Shown: positions 22,309 to 35,900 of the stretch, in pieces | Layout of the letters: each line of letters starts with the position of its first letter | How positions within the stretch are numbered: position 1 is the stretch's first letter | Source of the DNA: Lanius collurio | Lineage: Eukaryota; Chordata; Aves; Passeriformes; Laniidae | NCBI GenBank assembly: GCA_020086605.1 | Contig: JACBWW010000016.1 | Span: 19,518,926-19,582,925, forward strand | Length of the DNA stretch: 64,000 nucleotides | Reading direction: 5' to 3' | Position numbers and translations under genes: made by a program | The notes under the pieces: model-generated | Told to the model about the DNA's origin: nothing | Databases searched by the model: none | The model's input: the letters and a program-made list of their open reading frames with translations, nothing else

Positions 22309-25086
22309 CTTTCACCAAGTGTAATAACTCCTTAAGTATCCATGAAAACCTACAGCAAGCACTTTCAGACATGGGATGATGCCTTTCATTTTGACTTTAA
22401 GGCTGAAAATTTGGTCAGCTCGAGATAACTCTATCAAAAGTTGAGACAGAGCATCCATTAGCATTGCTCCACTGAACTTCATTGTTTGGCTGTGAAACCT
22501 CTCACCAATGACACTTAATTTTTTACTCTATTTGCAAAGGTAACAGTTACCTCTATGCCATTTTTCCTTTGTTCTGATGGTCTTTTTTGATCTTTTACCT
22601 TATTGAAAAATCCTGTGATTTTAATCAATACATAGTTAATGCAAAATGTTGTAAAAACATCTCCTTTGGCTATGTCAAAACTCCTCTGTATACCATACCC
22701 AGCATCTACAGGCTGATAACAAAAAACATGTCAAGTGCAACATCTCTAAGCACTGGACAGCTCTTCTTTTAATAGTATTCCTAAATGGTGGCTAATTTAA
22801 GTGCATTGTATTGGACTGATAATGGAGTCTCAGTTATTGCTCATCTCTAGAAGCATCTATTGATATGTAAAGCAAAGACATTAGCCATGTAATTAGCCTG
22901 CAGCATAACTATCATCCTTCACTCAATCATTTCAGTTCCAACTGCCCAAACAATAGTAACATTTCACAATGTTTTCACTTGAAATAGCTGGTGCCTTAAT
23001 CATAGTGTGAATTTCTTATGAAAAGCTCCCATAGATAGTGTACATCATGCTGGGAAAATGAGTTTAAGTACAAGAAACCGATTAAAACTCTAACAATCTC
23101 CTAAGGATAATTTGTTAAAGGGGTTTTGTTACTTTGCGTTAGCACTAAAAATAATCTAGTTCCTTATTAAAAGGTTCAGCACCTTAATAACTATTTAAGA
23201 TTGTATAAGAATAATCAATGTTTTTCTCTTTGTTGGCTACATACACTTATATTGAATAGAAATGCGATTTTACTGTTAGTTTTAATAATATTTCCACACA
23301 TTTTTATTTCATTATTCATTATTCTGTTCTAAATAAAAAAAAATAATCACTCTAAGCAATTATTGGAAAAATCCAAGCTTATTTTAGGATGGAATTTAAA
23401 CTAAAAGGACTTCAATGTGTTTTCTGACCTAGCAGAGCCTTAGATTCTAAGATTTGTGTATCCCATCTTCTTTTTTTCCCTATATTCTTGCCTTTATGAA
23501 TGTTCTTTTCAGGATATAGTAAGTTTTACAGGTTTTGTAACATATTCCCTAGCTATTTTAATCTATACCCACAGTGTCAGTTAAGACTGACTTTGAAGGT
23601 CACTCTTGGGCTTAGACATGAGCCATCCATCCCTCCTTTATGCATTTATTGGTACCTACAGATAAAAACCATCCCCACTGCTTCCTAGGAGTGCTGTGCC
23701 TGAGGCAGGACAAGCCCCCCAGCTCCTGCTGCCCAATGCATTTGTGCTCACGGGATCCTGCCCACACAGGGCAAGAAAGGATGGGCTTTGGAAAGGTTTA
23801 TCTCAGATCCTTGATGCTGCAGGTCTGAGCTCAGAACAAGCTGTTACCAGGAGACACAGCAGAGATTTGCAAGATGAGTTGAGGAACACCAGTTCAAGAA
23901 GATTGTAAGGTCAGTCTAATGTACTGTAAGTCCCTTTAGTGGCTGACACCCAAAATCAACCACCCAAGAACAATCTCATGTATCAGATATCGCGAGCAGT
24001 AATTAGTTTATCTGTAAAGAGCATCCTTAGATGCAATCTGGAACAGAAAGGTATCACTGGGGGGGAAGGACAAAAAATAAAGAGGGGAGGATTGGGATCC
24101 AGAAAAGCCAAGACAGTTGCTTGGAGATTGGGAAGACTCAGAAAAAATTATTTTCTCCAGGCATATCACAGACATTCTCCTTTGTATTCCACTCATTCAT
24201 CTAAGGAACAGTAAAGCGAGCCTTTAAATTTATTCTCTTTCCACATTAAATTCTTCTTTAGCATTTCATAAAAACATTTAAATCTTTTTCTCAAACATCT
24301 TTACTTGGGGAGAAAATAATTGGAAAACTACTACAATTTGCAAGAACAGGCTACATAAATTTACCTCAGCATATTATGTAAAATGACTGAATACCTCAAA
24401 GTTTCACTGTTTGTTAGCTGGCAAGTTTTCAGTGCTGTTCCAATAATTTCTATTCCAATAACAGTATAATAAATAATTTTACTGAGCTAAGATGGAACTG
24501 AAGTTGTGTGCACTTTCATGAAAATATGATTACCTTAAAATCAAATATGAGATTTCAAGCTGAACATATGAATAAGAGCTTTAAATATGAGGCCAGTGCC
24601 TGGTAGGGACCCTAAGAGTAATGAAAGTGATATAGCCTGCATATTGTATTATCTTTACAGTAATTTGGAGACCCAGTTTTATGGATAGAATGGCAAAACA
24701 GCACAGGAAAGTGTGAATTAATTAATCCAAATGATAGTGCAGGAGCTACTCTCCGACCTAAGCTCCAGATAATGAGAAAAAAAACAGGCAATTGCACTTC
24801 TTAACTTGCCAGAGTCCCAAGGTGAAGCAGGAGTGGAGTTCTCAGTTGCTCAGGGAAACTTTGTGCAAGCCCAAAATGGAAAGGGCCACTGAAGTACTGC
24901 GTGCTGGACCAGCTCCATTTGTTTAATTTAAGGGAGACAGCTGCTGCGATTTACATAAATTGTGCTTTATTGATCCACAGAGATTCTTGTGGCAGCTTGC
25001 CTTCCCCCAGAAAAAAAAAAAAAAAGGATGCCTTGTCATCCTCCCTGTGTCTTAGAGGCAATGCTGCACTGAAGAAATATTGAGCA

Positions 25087-25128
25087 GGTTTTTGCATTAA
25101 CTCAGAGTTTAGAGTTAATGCAAAGACT
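25087..25128. repeat. Hairpin with 13-bp perfect core
   Basis: TTTGCATTAACTC (25091-25103) pairs exactly with GAGTTAATGCAAA (25112-25124) around an 8-base loop. Counting two G-T pairs, the stem extends to 17 bp. It is shorter than a typical animal microRNA precursor (about 30 bp). It could be a small terminal-inverted-repeat remnant or a paired binding site; the arms contain TTTGCAT, an octamer-like word. Confidence 0.85.
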
Positions 25129-25479
25129 AATCCAGGTTAGGGAAGCTTGAAGAGGTGCAGTACCAGAGCTTAGGTTTGGGTTTCACGTGGGAAGAAAATA
25201 CATCAGAAATAGAGAGTGGAGAAAAAGCCTGTTGTAAAGCATGTAAAACAGCAGGATAAACTAGGAAAATGCAGTATTTGTGCATGACCTCGGTTTTCTT
25301 CCTCAGCAATCTTTTTAAAGAGAGGAGTTAGTAGATTTTAGGGGGGCGTATCAGGGGCTGTGGTAAATATAGATCTCTGAGGGCAAGAAGCAAAGCATAA
25401 AGGAAGGCCTGGAGGATCCAAGTTTTCATGTGAGCTGCCACTTCAATATGTGCATTGCAGGAGACAGGTAGGATAAATT

Positions 25480-25545
25480 AAACAATGTTTGTACAGTGTT
25501 GTGAAAATTGAAAATGCTGTAAGAGTGCTAAGAATTATTATTAGG
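25480..25545 (+). repeat. 3' end of an ancient amniote repeat
   Basis: TTTGTACAGTGTTGTGAAAA is followed by TGAAAATGCTGTAAGAGTGC and TAAGAATTATTATTA. It follows a repeat tail shared widely among vertebrates, remembered as TGTAAAGCGCTTTGAGAT, then GAAAGGCGCTATATAAG, then a TATTATT run. It is probably related to the opposite-orientation fragment at 10030-10145. Confidence 0.6.
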
Positions 25546-28500
25546 TACAAGATATATGCAAAGAACTCGGTAAGACAAAAAAAAATAAAAAACACCAAAA
25601 AACACCAGCTAACCCTGATATTCTAATTAAACACACCTACTTCTATCAGGTACTCAAACTTGTTTCCATGCCAATGTCAGCCTCTGGATTAGCCATGGGC
25701 AACTACTGGGAAACAGCAAGAGTAGAAAAGGAAGGAAATAAAATGTCTATTGAGCCAGAGGGTGTTGGGAAAAGAAGAAGAGGCACTGGAGAACTGCAGC
25801 ATGATCCTCAGGCAGAACACTCTGAGTGCTCTGCCCACCCACTGCCTGCACATTGCTGGGGGCTAAAACCCAGCTCAGTCCCAGTGCAGCCAACAGAAAA
25901 CGACGTTTGCGACATCCTGAGGTTAACCTAACATTAATTAAACCATCACAGCACTGCACTGTTATCCCCTTTACTTATTTCTATTGTGGATTTTACTTTT
26001 CCTTGAGAAATAGTCATTTCCAATTAGAATTTCATAATAAATCTGAATGTCAGAACTCCCCAAGTATGAATGTCATCTTTGTTTAGAGGCTGGAAGGAAG
26101 AATTCAAAACCAGAGATGTCCTTGAGCACTAAAATTAGCTGAGATACTAATCTACCACAGGAACCTGAACATGGCATTAGACCTCAAACTGGCTAAATCA
26201 GAATTGTTGCAACAGAACATTCCAGGACTCGCTGCTTCCCTGAAAGCCACAGGCTGCATGTGCTGATCCCCTGCAGTGCTGAGACTCTCAGGTGAAATCA
26301 GTCCCTGGCAACTTCAAATCCAACACAATCAACATTGATTATTCTTATACAATCTTAAATACAATCAAACCATCACATATATACAGTCTTCAGTTTCTCC
26401 CATTCCCACAAATACTTAACAAGTGAGGATTTCCTTCTCCTACAATCTCAGCTCTGATGCTTCAGGACTTGAGGGATTTCATGCAAGTGGCTAAGAGTGG
26501 GTCCTGTGCCAATGCCACACTCTGTGCAGGGGATGCAAATCCACCTTCCCAGTCAAGGACCAGCTGCCTACATGGCAATTTCCCTACCATCACTTGCTGC
26601 ACTGAAAGACACTTGAGACAGATGACCAAGTAATGCTTTCATGCAAAACCTGAAGTAAGGAAACATGGATCCCATCATCCATGTTCCCTCTGAGGTATTA
26701 TTAAATCAGTTGTATGATTATTCACCTCCATCTACTGTTAGACACTCTACTTTCTTCCTAGAAGAAAGAAGAGAAAAAATATGGTACTGGTTATTAAACA
26801 ACAGATTTTTTTTTTTTTTTCCCCAAAGGGCACACAACAATAAAATGGGTTGTGGGTTTTTTGGTTTTTTTTTTTCCAAATATAATTTTTTCTATTCAGA
26901 AACAAGTGTGTTTATAAACATGTTGCCATGTGAACTGGATCAAGAAAACTACCCTTTCTTCTTTCATCTCAGCCTTCAGGAATAGTGAGAACTGCACTAA
27001 CAATGGGGTTTAACCTTTCAGTAAAGTCATTGGAGGCATTTTAAATATTTTCATATGGTTAAGTTTGTTCAATATTTCATAAGAGTTACAGAAGTAGTGC
27101 TTTGTACTGAATGCCAGAGCTGCACACTTAGAAAATGGTAGTAGAATTTAGCAATACTGCTGCATATCATAGAGGTAAGCCTACATTCACTTGTCCAACA
27201 TTTCACTTTGCCATCCTTCACTCAAAGCAATTTAACACAGAAAAAAAAAATCATTGAGATGCAACAAGGAAAAATATATCAGCCATCTAACAAGAGGACT
27301 GTCACTGCTGTACAATGTACACATAATTTGCCAGAGTCAGAGGTGAAATTAAGAAATACACAAACACAACTAAAAGCAGCAGGTAGACCTGAAAAGGCAC
27401 AAAATAAATCACTTTGTCCTGCTGAGGTTGACTGAACCATGAACTTTCTTACATTTGGAATTTTCTAGAAGGGAACAGATCTTGAGATCTCATGCACAGA
27501 AGCTGAGTTTATTCCACCTTAAAATTTTTTATTCCATGACTCATCTAGAACAGCCAACGCTGCAGCACCAGCAGTTTTAAGCAACTCCAAGCTTTGGAAT
27601 AGACAAGAAACTTGGAATTGTTTACTACAGTTTGGGCTCTGATAATCACCAGGATAAGGCAGATGAACAAAGTAGAAGCTACTCCAAACACAGAACGCTG
27701 GGTTAAGCAAAACTTCTCTTTCCCATTAGAACAAGGCATTATAATCTGCACAATAAAAGGTTTTCTGGACTAAGGAATCTGGTTGTTTGGTTAAATACTT
27801 CTTACTGTCAGTGTCAAGGCTGTTGCTCTGGAGAAAATCCCCCTTCTTAAAATATAAAAGGTTGGTTTTGACATGCAAAATTTGCCCTTCAACTGATAAG
27901 AAAACTCACAGAAACACACAATATTTATAACCTGGGGATGTCTGCAATGAAAGTGCAAGTTGAGGTGGCATAAAGAAATTTCATTTTAATATAAAAGCAA
28001 ACTAAAATATGATAAACTGCACAAAACCAAGCAAACCTGTTTCTTTGCCCCATTAAAGTATGAGGTGGAGGAAATCTGTCAGACCTTCTGATACATTTTC
28101 TTGTAAATGAACATTTTTACTGACTAGAGATATTTATGTATGCAAATAGAGCAGAATAATTAACAGTACAGAGTAGTAACATGAGTGTGTACAAAACTGC
28201 CGATTAGGATTCCACACACAGTCCTGATTACTGACATGGGAGAGATTCTTATGACTTGGAAAGTTCAATAAGAGAGTTCTTTAGTAAAATAAAATGTATA
28301 AAATAGGCAGTATTAAAATATTTCTTAAACTATTGCCAGAATCTATAATGACAAGCAGCCTTAGAATTTTAACTTTTCTATTGTTTGATTTACAAGCACC
28401 CCAAAATACATTTACTTATAAATCTATTTATCTTTTTGTCAACCTATATGGTTTATGGTGGTGCTTTCACATTGTTATTGTATTTACCAACTCAGGTATT

Positions 28501-31500
28501 TGGATACCCAATTGTACAAAAGACTACTTTCAAACAGTTAAATCCCCAAAAGAAAACAGGATATGAGCCAAAAAAATTTTAAGTGAGATGAACCAAAGCC
28601 TGGAATACATCTGTGTTTACACATGGTCTGTTAGTCTGCAAATATATGTGGGCAACTGTGCACACCTAATTCCACAAATCTGAGTTCATAAATTCATTTT
28701 CCTCACTCCCAGTTGACACTGTCAATGCATTCTTTAGTCTTTTTGCTGAAAGAGGATCAAGTGTGCCAACCACAAGAGTGACTTTCGAGGCTGCAAACAC
28801 TTTCCAAAGGAAAGGGACTGATAAAACTGCCTGACTTTGCATATGGCAGGAAAACAGAAGATACCAGAGGTTATTTACTCTTGATAAGTTCCACATTTAA
28901 AAGAACAATCTTAAGCCCACTGCCTGTCCCTTGAGCCATCTGTCCCCCCATTATTAATTGTTCTACCCGACCTTCACAAGAGAAGAAAAATATTGTTGTA
29001 TCTTCTTTTATCTTGTCTTATAATAGGAACCATGTTTCATAGTGTTGAAATAAATTACTTGCACGGTGATCAAACATCTTAGCTTCATTTCAGCATTTAA
29101 TCACCCGTGAAAGCCTTTTATTGCTTTGTATACTCCAAAGTCATGAGCATTATTTCCTATCTATTCTATGGAATGTATCTTTCATTTTATTTTTCAATTA
29201 CATCTTAAATTCTATCATTCTTCCAGCAAGCACTTTGATATAAACCTACTGTATGAAAGATCTTTGTTTCTCTAGTATTTATTTCCTTTTAAAATGTTTT
29301 TACCTATTGCATGGGAAAAGAAAAAGCCAACCTAAAATGGGTAAAGCAATACTAATATCATTGAGATTGCTTTATTTCCACTCAATGTATACATTAAAAA
29401 GCCTCAGAAAAAAAATAATAAATAAAATCAATACATCACCAGACGGTGGTTGTTCTAAAATCCATTATGTTTTCTAGGCTGCTTGTCAAAGCATCACTGC
29501 TATTTAAAAAACAATAGTCCTGCATCAATTCTGCCTGAAACTCTCACCAAGTTTATGGATGTATCAGAAAATCATTTAGTGTCACAAACCTCAGTATGGA
29601 TTGTGCAACATACATAGATTTTCATTTGGTGAGCTACCCCAAACTGCTCTTTGAGATATATAAGGAAATTTCCCATCTTTACTAATTAGAGAAAAAAATT
29701 CACACTTTAAGATTTTTGACAGCAAAACATACACACACAAACAAATAGCTATTCTATAAATCCAGATTAAGAGAGATATAATGAAGAGAAAAAATTTCTT
29801 GAAAACCCAGTGAGTCTGTGTGTCATAATCAGGGAGTTTTATATTGCATCCTACAAGTATTAGTCCAGCTGAAATAAGTGTAACAATTTACAGTGAGAGA
29901 GGAACTATGAAACCAAAGCCTGATCTAACATATGTGACAAAACCCTGAACAACTTTACCCAACTTTTAAGTTGGGCTATTTTGGGGAGGAAGCTCATTCT
30001 CAGAGGAACACCACCTTTTCTATGACTCTCTTCATCCATAAACCACAGATATTGTTACCAAGAATACTTAGGAATATATTGATTTAAACCATTCATGATA
30101 AACTTTTCAAAAGTCCTAATTTTCAAATAAGTTCTGGGACAGTCTTCCAGTAAAAGCATTGGTGGAAAAGCAGAATTACCAGTTTCAAGATGAAGTTTAC
30201 AAACTTACTGCCTCATCAGACACCTGCAGTTATGCAGGACTGGCACAGATGAAACAATATTTCCCTTGCACTTTAATCTTCAGTGTTGCTATGTTTGATT
30301 GAAAGCCTTTTCAGTAATCAATCATTATATAGTCTTTTATATTGAACATAAAAAAGAAATCTGATAGGTGAACAAGAAATATTCACTCCTTTTATATCTT
30401 CATCTAGTTTAAATTAGGGTCGAACAGAAAGATCAAAAAGTTCACTAAATGGCTAATAGTTCACTAATTTCTGATTGTGAAAATATGAATTAACTTATTT
30501 CACATCTTATATAAATTCACTTTTATTGAAATATGATGGCAGTGAATTTGGATGCCAAATTCTAAAATGAAACAAATGTTATTTCTGTTACAGTAGCTTT
30601 TTCTGCCCCCTGAGAAGTTTTCCATTCTTATTGGTTTCATAGGTTATGAGTTTTTAGATAGTAGTTAAGCTTCCTAAACATAAATATGAGAAAACAGTAG
30701 AAAAAGAGAATAAATAAACAGCACCTGTTTGGAATAATTATTTAGCCGATAGATTTTAGTCTTAAGCAAACAAGGAAAAATGCAGACTCTAAAATGAGGA
30801 ATTATTGTCCCACCTAAGGCTGGGGATATTTTCATTGAGCATTACTGAGAGCACACAAACAGATTATATTGATTTCAATTAGAAAATCATGAGAATAGAT
30901 CTGTCACCTTTGATAACCTTTCACTGGAATTTTGATTGTTGCATTATGACCTGAAACTGCACATATTATTAGAGACAATACTCAAGTAAAAAAACACGTT
31001 TATTCTAAAGACAGCTGAACTTATTTGCAATGGTGTTAATATCAGTATTATCAGAAAATAGTTGTCTCAAAGTGAAGGGGTTTGGAGTTTTTTTACAATA
31101 TACTTCAAAACAAACATTTCTTGGTAGAAGACAGTTAAGAATTCCCTCCCAGTCACAAACTCTGCAGAATTCCACACCAAATTTTCTAAAGCTTTCATTC
31201 CATATCAGAATACAACACCAAAGCCCAGGCTAACCTGCTCTGGACAGCCTAGCAAGACAAACCTATAAACCACACTGCTCAGACTCTCCCCTGTGACCTT
31301 CAGCCAAATGGGCAGCATCACAAAAGCCCTGCTCCACCTTCAGCAAGAACTGAAGCCACACTCCATTTAAAACTCCCTGAAACTCTTGATTTGGCAAATG
31401 TTCTCCCCCTCTCCAACCATCACAGATGCCCTTTGAACTTCAGCCCTCACTGAGCCAATAACCAGAAGAACCAGAGTATCTCATTTGCTTCTGTGTTTTC

Positions 31501-32561
31501 TCCTGTTCTGCTCCAGTAATTGCAACAAACGCCATCCTGTTTACATTATATCTAGATTTGAGAAGTGGGAAGGCTACAGATGAGACTCTCACTGAGGAAA
31601 ATTAACTAAACCACTGCTATTTTTAATCTCTCTATATATTCCCTGCCTGTCCTCACAGATTCTATATCTGCACATAACAATGTCTTTTTTTGTCTCCTCT
31701 TTGACCATAGACTTTCCTCCCTGAGGCCTGCCCTCTTTTTTTTTTTTCCAGAATTTGTCAGTCCTGCCTATAAACAGCCTGTTCTGGCTGGGTTAGGCAG
31801 AGCAGAGCCAAGGCAGGCTCAGCACTAAGCTCCCTTTTGTCCAGCTGCCTCCACAACACAAAGGGAGCTCCACAGTCAGGTTTGATTACACCAAATGCCC
31901 ACTGGTGCAGGTTCCTCCACTAATCTCCACCTAGACAAAAAGAAGGGGTTTAATCCTTGAAATCCTCTTAATGACCTTCCAAAGATATGGCCATCAGTCC
32001 TGCAGTCCCTCAGGCAGAATGCTCTAGGTTTAAAATCTTTCCAGATAACTTTCCATAATGTTGACTGACACCATAAAAATATTGTAATAACTGTAATATG
32101 GTAACTGGCAGTACTAAGAGGAGAAATAATAGCTTTTCAGGCAAACATTAAAGTCAGGGCAAGTTAACTCAGTCTGAGTAAACAAATTGCATAAAAGTCC
32201 AATTTTTGTGAAATGAGTCCTACTGAGCACAATTTTTCCCATTAGTCACACAATAATTATGCAACCACACAGCAAACAAACCTCAGCCTTTCCCTTTCTT
32301 CTGTCTCAGTTGCTGAGGACTCATGAGGATATGGACATTATTGAGTAAAAGCGTTAATCTCTGAAAAAGCATGTTTGTAACGCTCATTTTGTCCCAGGAA
32401 AGAAATATGAAACCAGAAATTACCAATAATTTCACTGTGGAAGCACAGGAAAGTATTTGTGAGGTACACCTCACACAGTGCTCTGAAGGACCAGAGCACA
32501 GAACTGCCTGAAGATTTTAAATTAAGATTAATTAAATTTATCTTAACTAAATATGTAAAAT
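25546..32561. other. Long stretch with no supported gene
   Basis: AT-rich sequence with short poly(T) runs (26806-26820; 31736-31747) and no recognised gene. GC-richer patches at 31200-31450 and 31740-31930 may be worn-out repeats, but no family was recognised. The longest frames are near 100 codons and look random. Confidence 0.5.
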
Positions 32562-32923
32562 NNNNNNNNNNNNNNNNNNNNNNNNNNNNNNNNNNNNNNN
32601 NNNNNNNNNNNNNNNNNNNNNNNNNNNNNNNNNNNNNNNNNNNNNNNNNNNNNNNNNNNNNNNNNNNNNNNNNNNNNNNNNNNNNNNNNNNNNNNNNNNN
32701 NNNNNNNNNNNNNNNNNNNNNNNNNNNNNNNNNNNNNNNNNNNNNNNNNNNNNNNNNNNNNNNNNNNNNNNNNNNNNNNNNNNNNNNNNNNNNNNNNNNN
32801 NNNNNNNNNNNNNNNNNNNNNNNNNNNNNNNNNNNNNNNNNNNNNNNNNNNNNNNNNNNNNNNNNNNNNNNNNNNNNNNNNNNNNNNNNNNNNNNNNNNN
32901 NNNNNNNNNNNNNNNNNNNNNNN
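32562..32923. other. Assembly gap (run of N)
   Basis: 362 consecutive N. The left flank is very AT-rich and contains a small inverted repeat (TTAAGAT at 32522-32528 and ATCTTAA at 32540-32546). Open frames reported across the gap are artefacts. Confidence 0.99.
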
Positions 32924-35900
32924 CTGCTCTGGGACTGCATTACACAAGGTGGTTTTTTAACCTTAAATCTATTTAATCTTCCATCTCATTCTTCCAAGCA
33001 GACTGACAGCAGAGAAAGTTCATGGTGAGGGTGTTGCCACTAACTCAGTTTTCAATCAGATGAGGAAGAAACAAAGGCAGATCATTCATTCTTTAATAGA
33101 AAGGAATGTAAGAAATGTCATTTGACCAAAAAGTTGATTTCTGATTTGGAAATGGATTTTTAGCTTTATTATACATAATTTTAGCTTTTTTTTTCCAGTT
33201 TGTGGGGAGGGGGGATTGTTCAGTTTTGTTGGCTGGAGTTTTTCCTTTATTTGGATTTTTTATGAGGCAGTTAAGAGTATGCACTCTTTATTTGCAATTG
33301 GAGGGACAAATGATATCCAAAAAGTCACCTAGCTTTTCTTTGCATGTTAAAATCAGCCATAGAACTATAAAAGTGATTAAATGCTCTGCAGCAGATACTT
33401 CTAAGTCTTTAGCATTTAACTGTGGGCAAGGATATAAAACAAAAAAATATCTTAAATCTGGAAAATATGGAAACATTTTGATTGAAGTATAAACATTTTG
33501 AGATATCTTTTAAAAAAGCTGTCAGGCAAGATTAAATTATCTAATGTAATCCGAGGTTTGGGGAACTTAAAACAATTTAAACTGTGATCTGTTGACAAAC
33601 ACATTTCCCTTTGTGATCAGTTTTAATATGGTTTGTGAATTTTTTTAATTCGCTGAAAGTGGATGAAAAAACTCACTATTTTTATTCTTTTTCTCCCTCT
33701 CTGGAGGATACTCATAACAATGAAAACTATTTCATTGAAGAAAAAAAAAAATCCCTAAGGAAACTTACAGAAATTCACATCCTGAATTCTAGACTACAAA
33801 TGTTTCTGAAAGATAATTTGATATTTGATTATACCATAAAAAGGATTTTTGGGTTTAAGCAATCTAAGTGTGCTTGGATTCATCTCAATAAGGTATTACA
33901 AAGGTCTGAGCTGCAAAAACTCCCCAAGAGAGCCTTCAAACGGCCAGACTCAGAAGAACACAAAGTTACCTCCAGGTATTCCCCATCCAAGGATCACCCA
34001 CATGTCAATGAAGAGGAAAAGGTGAAGGTTCAGCTGCAGGTGACTGCACAGTCACAGACACTGCACACCAGGACATTTTGGGGACACGGGGAAGCTCAGT
34101 GACAACTGTCACCCAGCAGTGTACAGCTGCCTTTCCAAAATTCAGATTACAGCAAATGGCCTCAAAATCACTCATAAAATCAGGACAGCAGAATGAACAT
34201 TAAGTGGTGCAAAGTTAAGGGAATGAAAAAAGCTTCAAACTCCCTCCAGGCTGATTTTTTATTTGTGACCACTGAGTAAAAACCATTTCCTAGAGCAGCA
34301 ACAATGAGATGTTTAATATGAATTACATATCTAATGACACAGGCTCACCTCAGGATCAGTTGCATATCTTCCAGCAACAGCATTTTTCCAAGTTGTTGTG
34401 ATTTCTATTGAACATGTCACAAGTCTGTGCCTCATGGCATAAAACAACTATTTTTAAAAGTGCTCCCCGTGGTTCAGAAATGGCCTCGTGATCAGCACAG
34501 CCACAGGTGTCAGCAATGCACACACAGGGCTATTTCCCACCCCCCAGGGATCTCAGGGAGCAAGGACAGTACCTGCATCCCAAGATTCACGTGGACAAGG
34601 TGTAACAGCCAGAAAATTAACCCTAAAAAGCAGTTAATAGCACATTTAACCACTTATTCATTTGCAAATAACCTTATAAATTTTACTTCAATATTATTTG
34701 GGTTGTGTCCACTTGACCAGGAAAAGAAGCCTGATGACAGACAGAGTAAGAAGCAGCAGCTCAGACTGTGTTAGGTTCCACTTAAGCCATGGAATATCAG
34801 TGTAGGGAACAGACTGTCCTGGAACTGTCCAGGCAAGTCACACCTCTGATGGACTTGCACCAGAATTTGGTCTGCAAATGTTACAAGAACTTTAGGGCAA
34901 TGATCCTAAATAACCATCTCTTGGCAGAACACCCCCTTTATTACAGCTCAAATATGCATCTAAATTGAATTTCAATGAAATTTGGAGAACAATTGTGAAG
35001 AAAAATAATCAGATTAATTGAAATTAAATCTGGCCATGTCATAGAGAAACATTTGACCCAATAAGAACTTATATTAATGAAAATCATTGAAAAGAGGTGC
35101 AGTTTGGACTCTTGTGTTCCTCCTCTCCAACTGAGCCATTTGCTTTCCTTCATTGCTGCAAGTTGTGAGAGACAGGCTGAAGACAAACCCAGTTCATAAG
35201 CAGGCCTAAGTGCTTCCTCCCTAAACAGACTGCAAGAAATGACTGAAAAACTGCAAAAACCATTAGCCTGAGGCAATACAATGTGTCAATAAAGCTGCCA
35301 AATATCATCAGCGCAGCTGCACTCCAAATCCTTAGTTTAATCATTCTGCAGTCTTATGTCAAACATGTCTTGCCACCTATTATTCAAAATACAAACACAA
35401 AACAAAGAAAACCCTCCAGTGTTTTTTATAGCTTTTCTTAATCTTAATAAGGCTCATTGTATCAGCCACATGGCAAGAAGCTGAAATAATGTTGTGGGAC
35501 TTAGAAATGTTATTTCTCAGAAGGAAAAGTTTCAAAAAAATTAACAGTTTACTCTTCCTGCCAATAAATGTATTCCTGACAGTTGCAATTCCATTACTAT
35601 ACTTTGTCTTCTAAGAATAAGAAAATACAATGTTGTCGAATAAAACAATCATGCAAAAGAGTGTGAAAATAGAAAATATAGAGGAACAAATTATTTGATA
35701 AAAAAACTCTTCCTTGGGTAGTTCTGTGGCTTGCAGAGTTTTGTACAACAGTTTGACAGGATTGCATTTATTCCAGGAAAACAATGTCTTGCTGTGTTTG
35801 AAGGAAATAATTCTCTTCACTGACAGAAACAAACTTATGACATCAAGTGCTGAAAGTCACAAAGGTCAAAAAATGGTCCTTGCCCTGCCCCTTTGTGCTG

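Larger units (their letters stand above)
19667..25086. other. Long stretch with no supported gene
   Basis: Mostly unique-looking AT-rich sequence. It contains a 20-base perfect palindrome (21302-21321) and a 10-bp-stem hairpin (22284-22308). Open frames are under about 95 codons and unconvincing. The somewhat GC-richer part at 23690-23900 could be old repeat, but I could not place it. Confidence 0.5.

Noticed and set aside
32338..33028. Open frames of up to 200 codons on both strands across the second gap
   Set aside because: Unknown bases fill most of the length, so they are artefacts of the N run.
33635..34102. 155-codon plus-strand frame
   Set aside because: It does not begin with ATG at the listed edge, shows no domain, and one frame of this size is expected by chance in this window.
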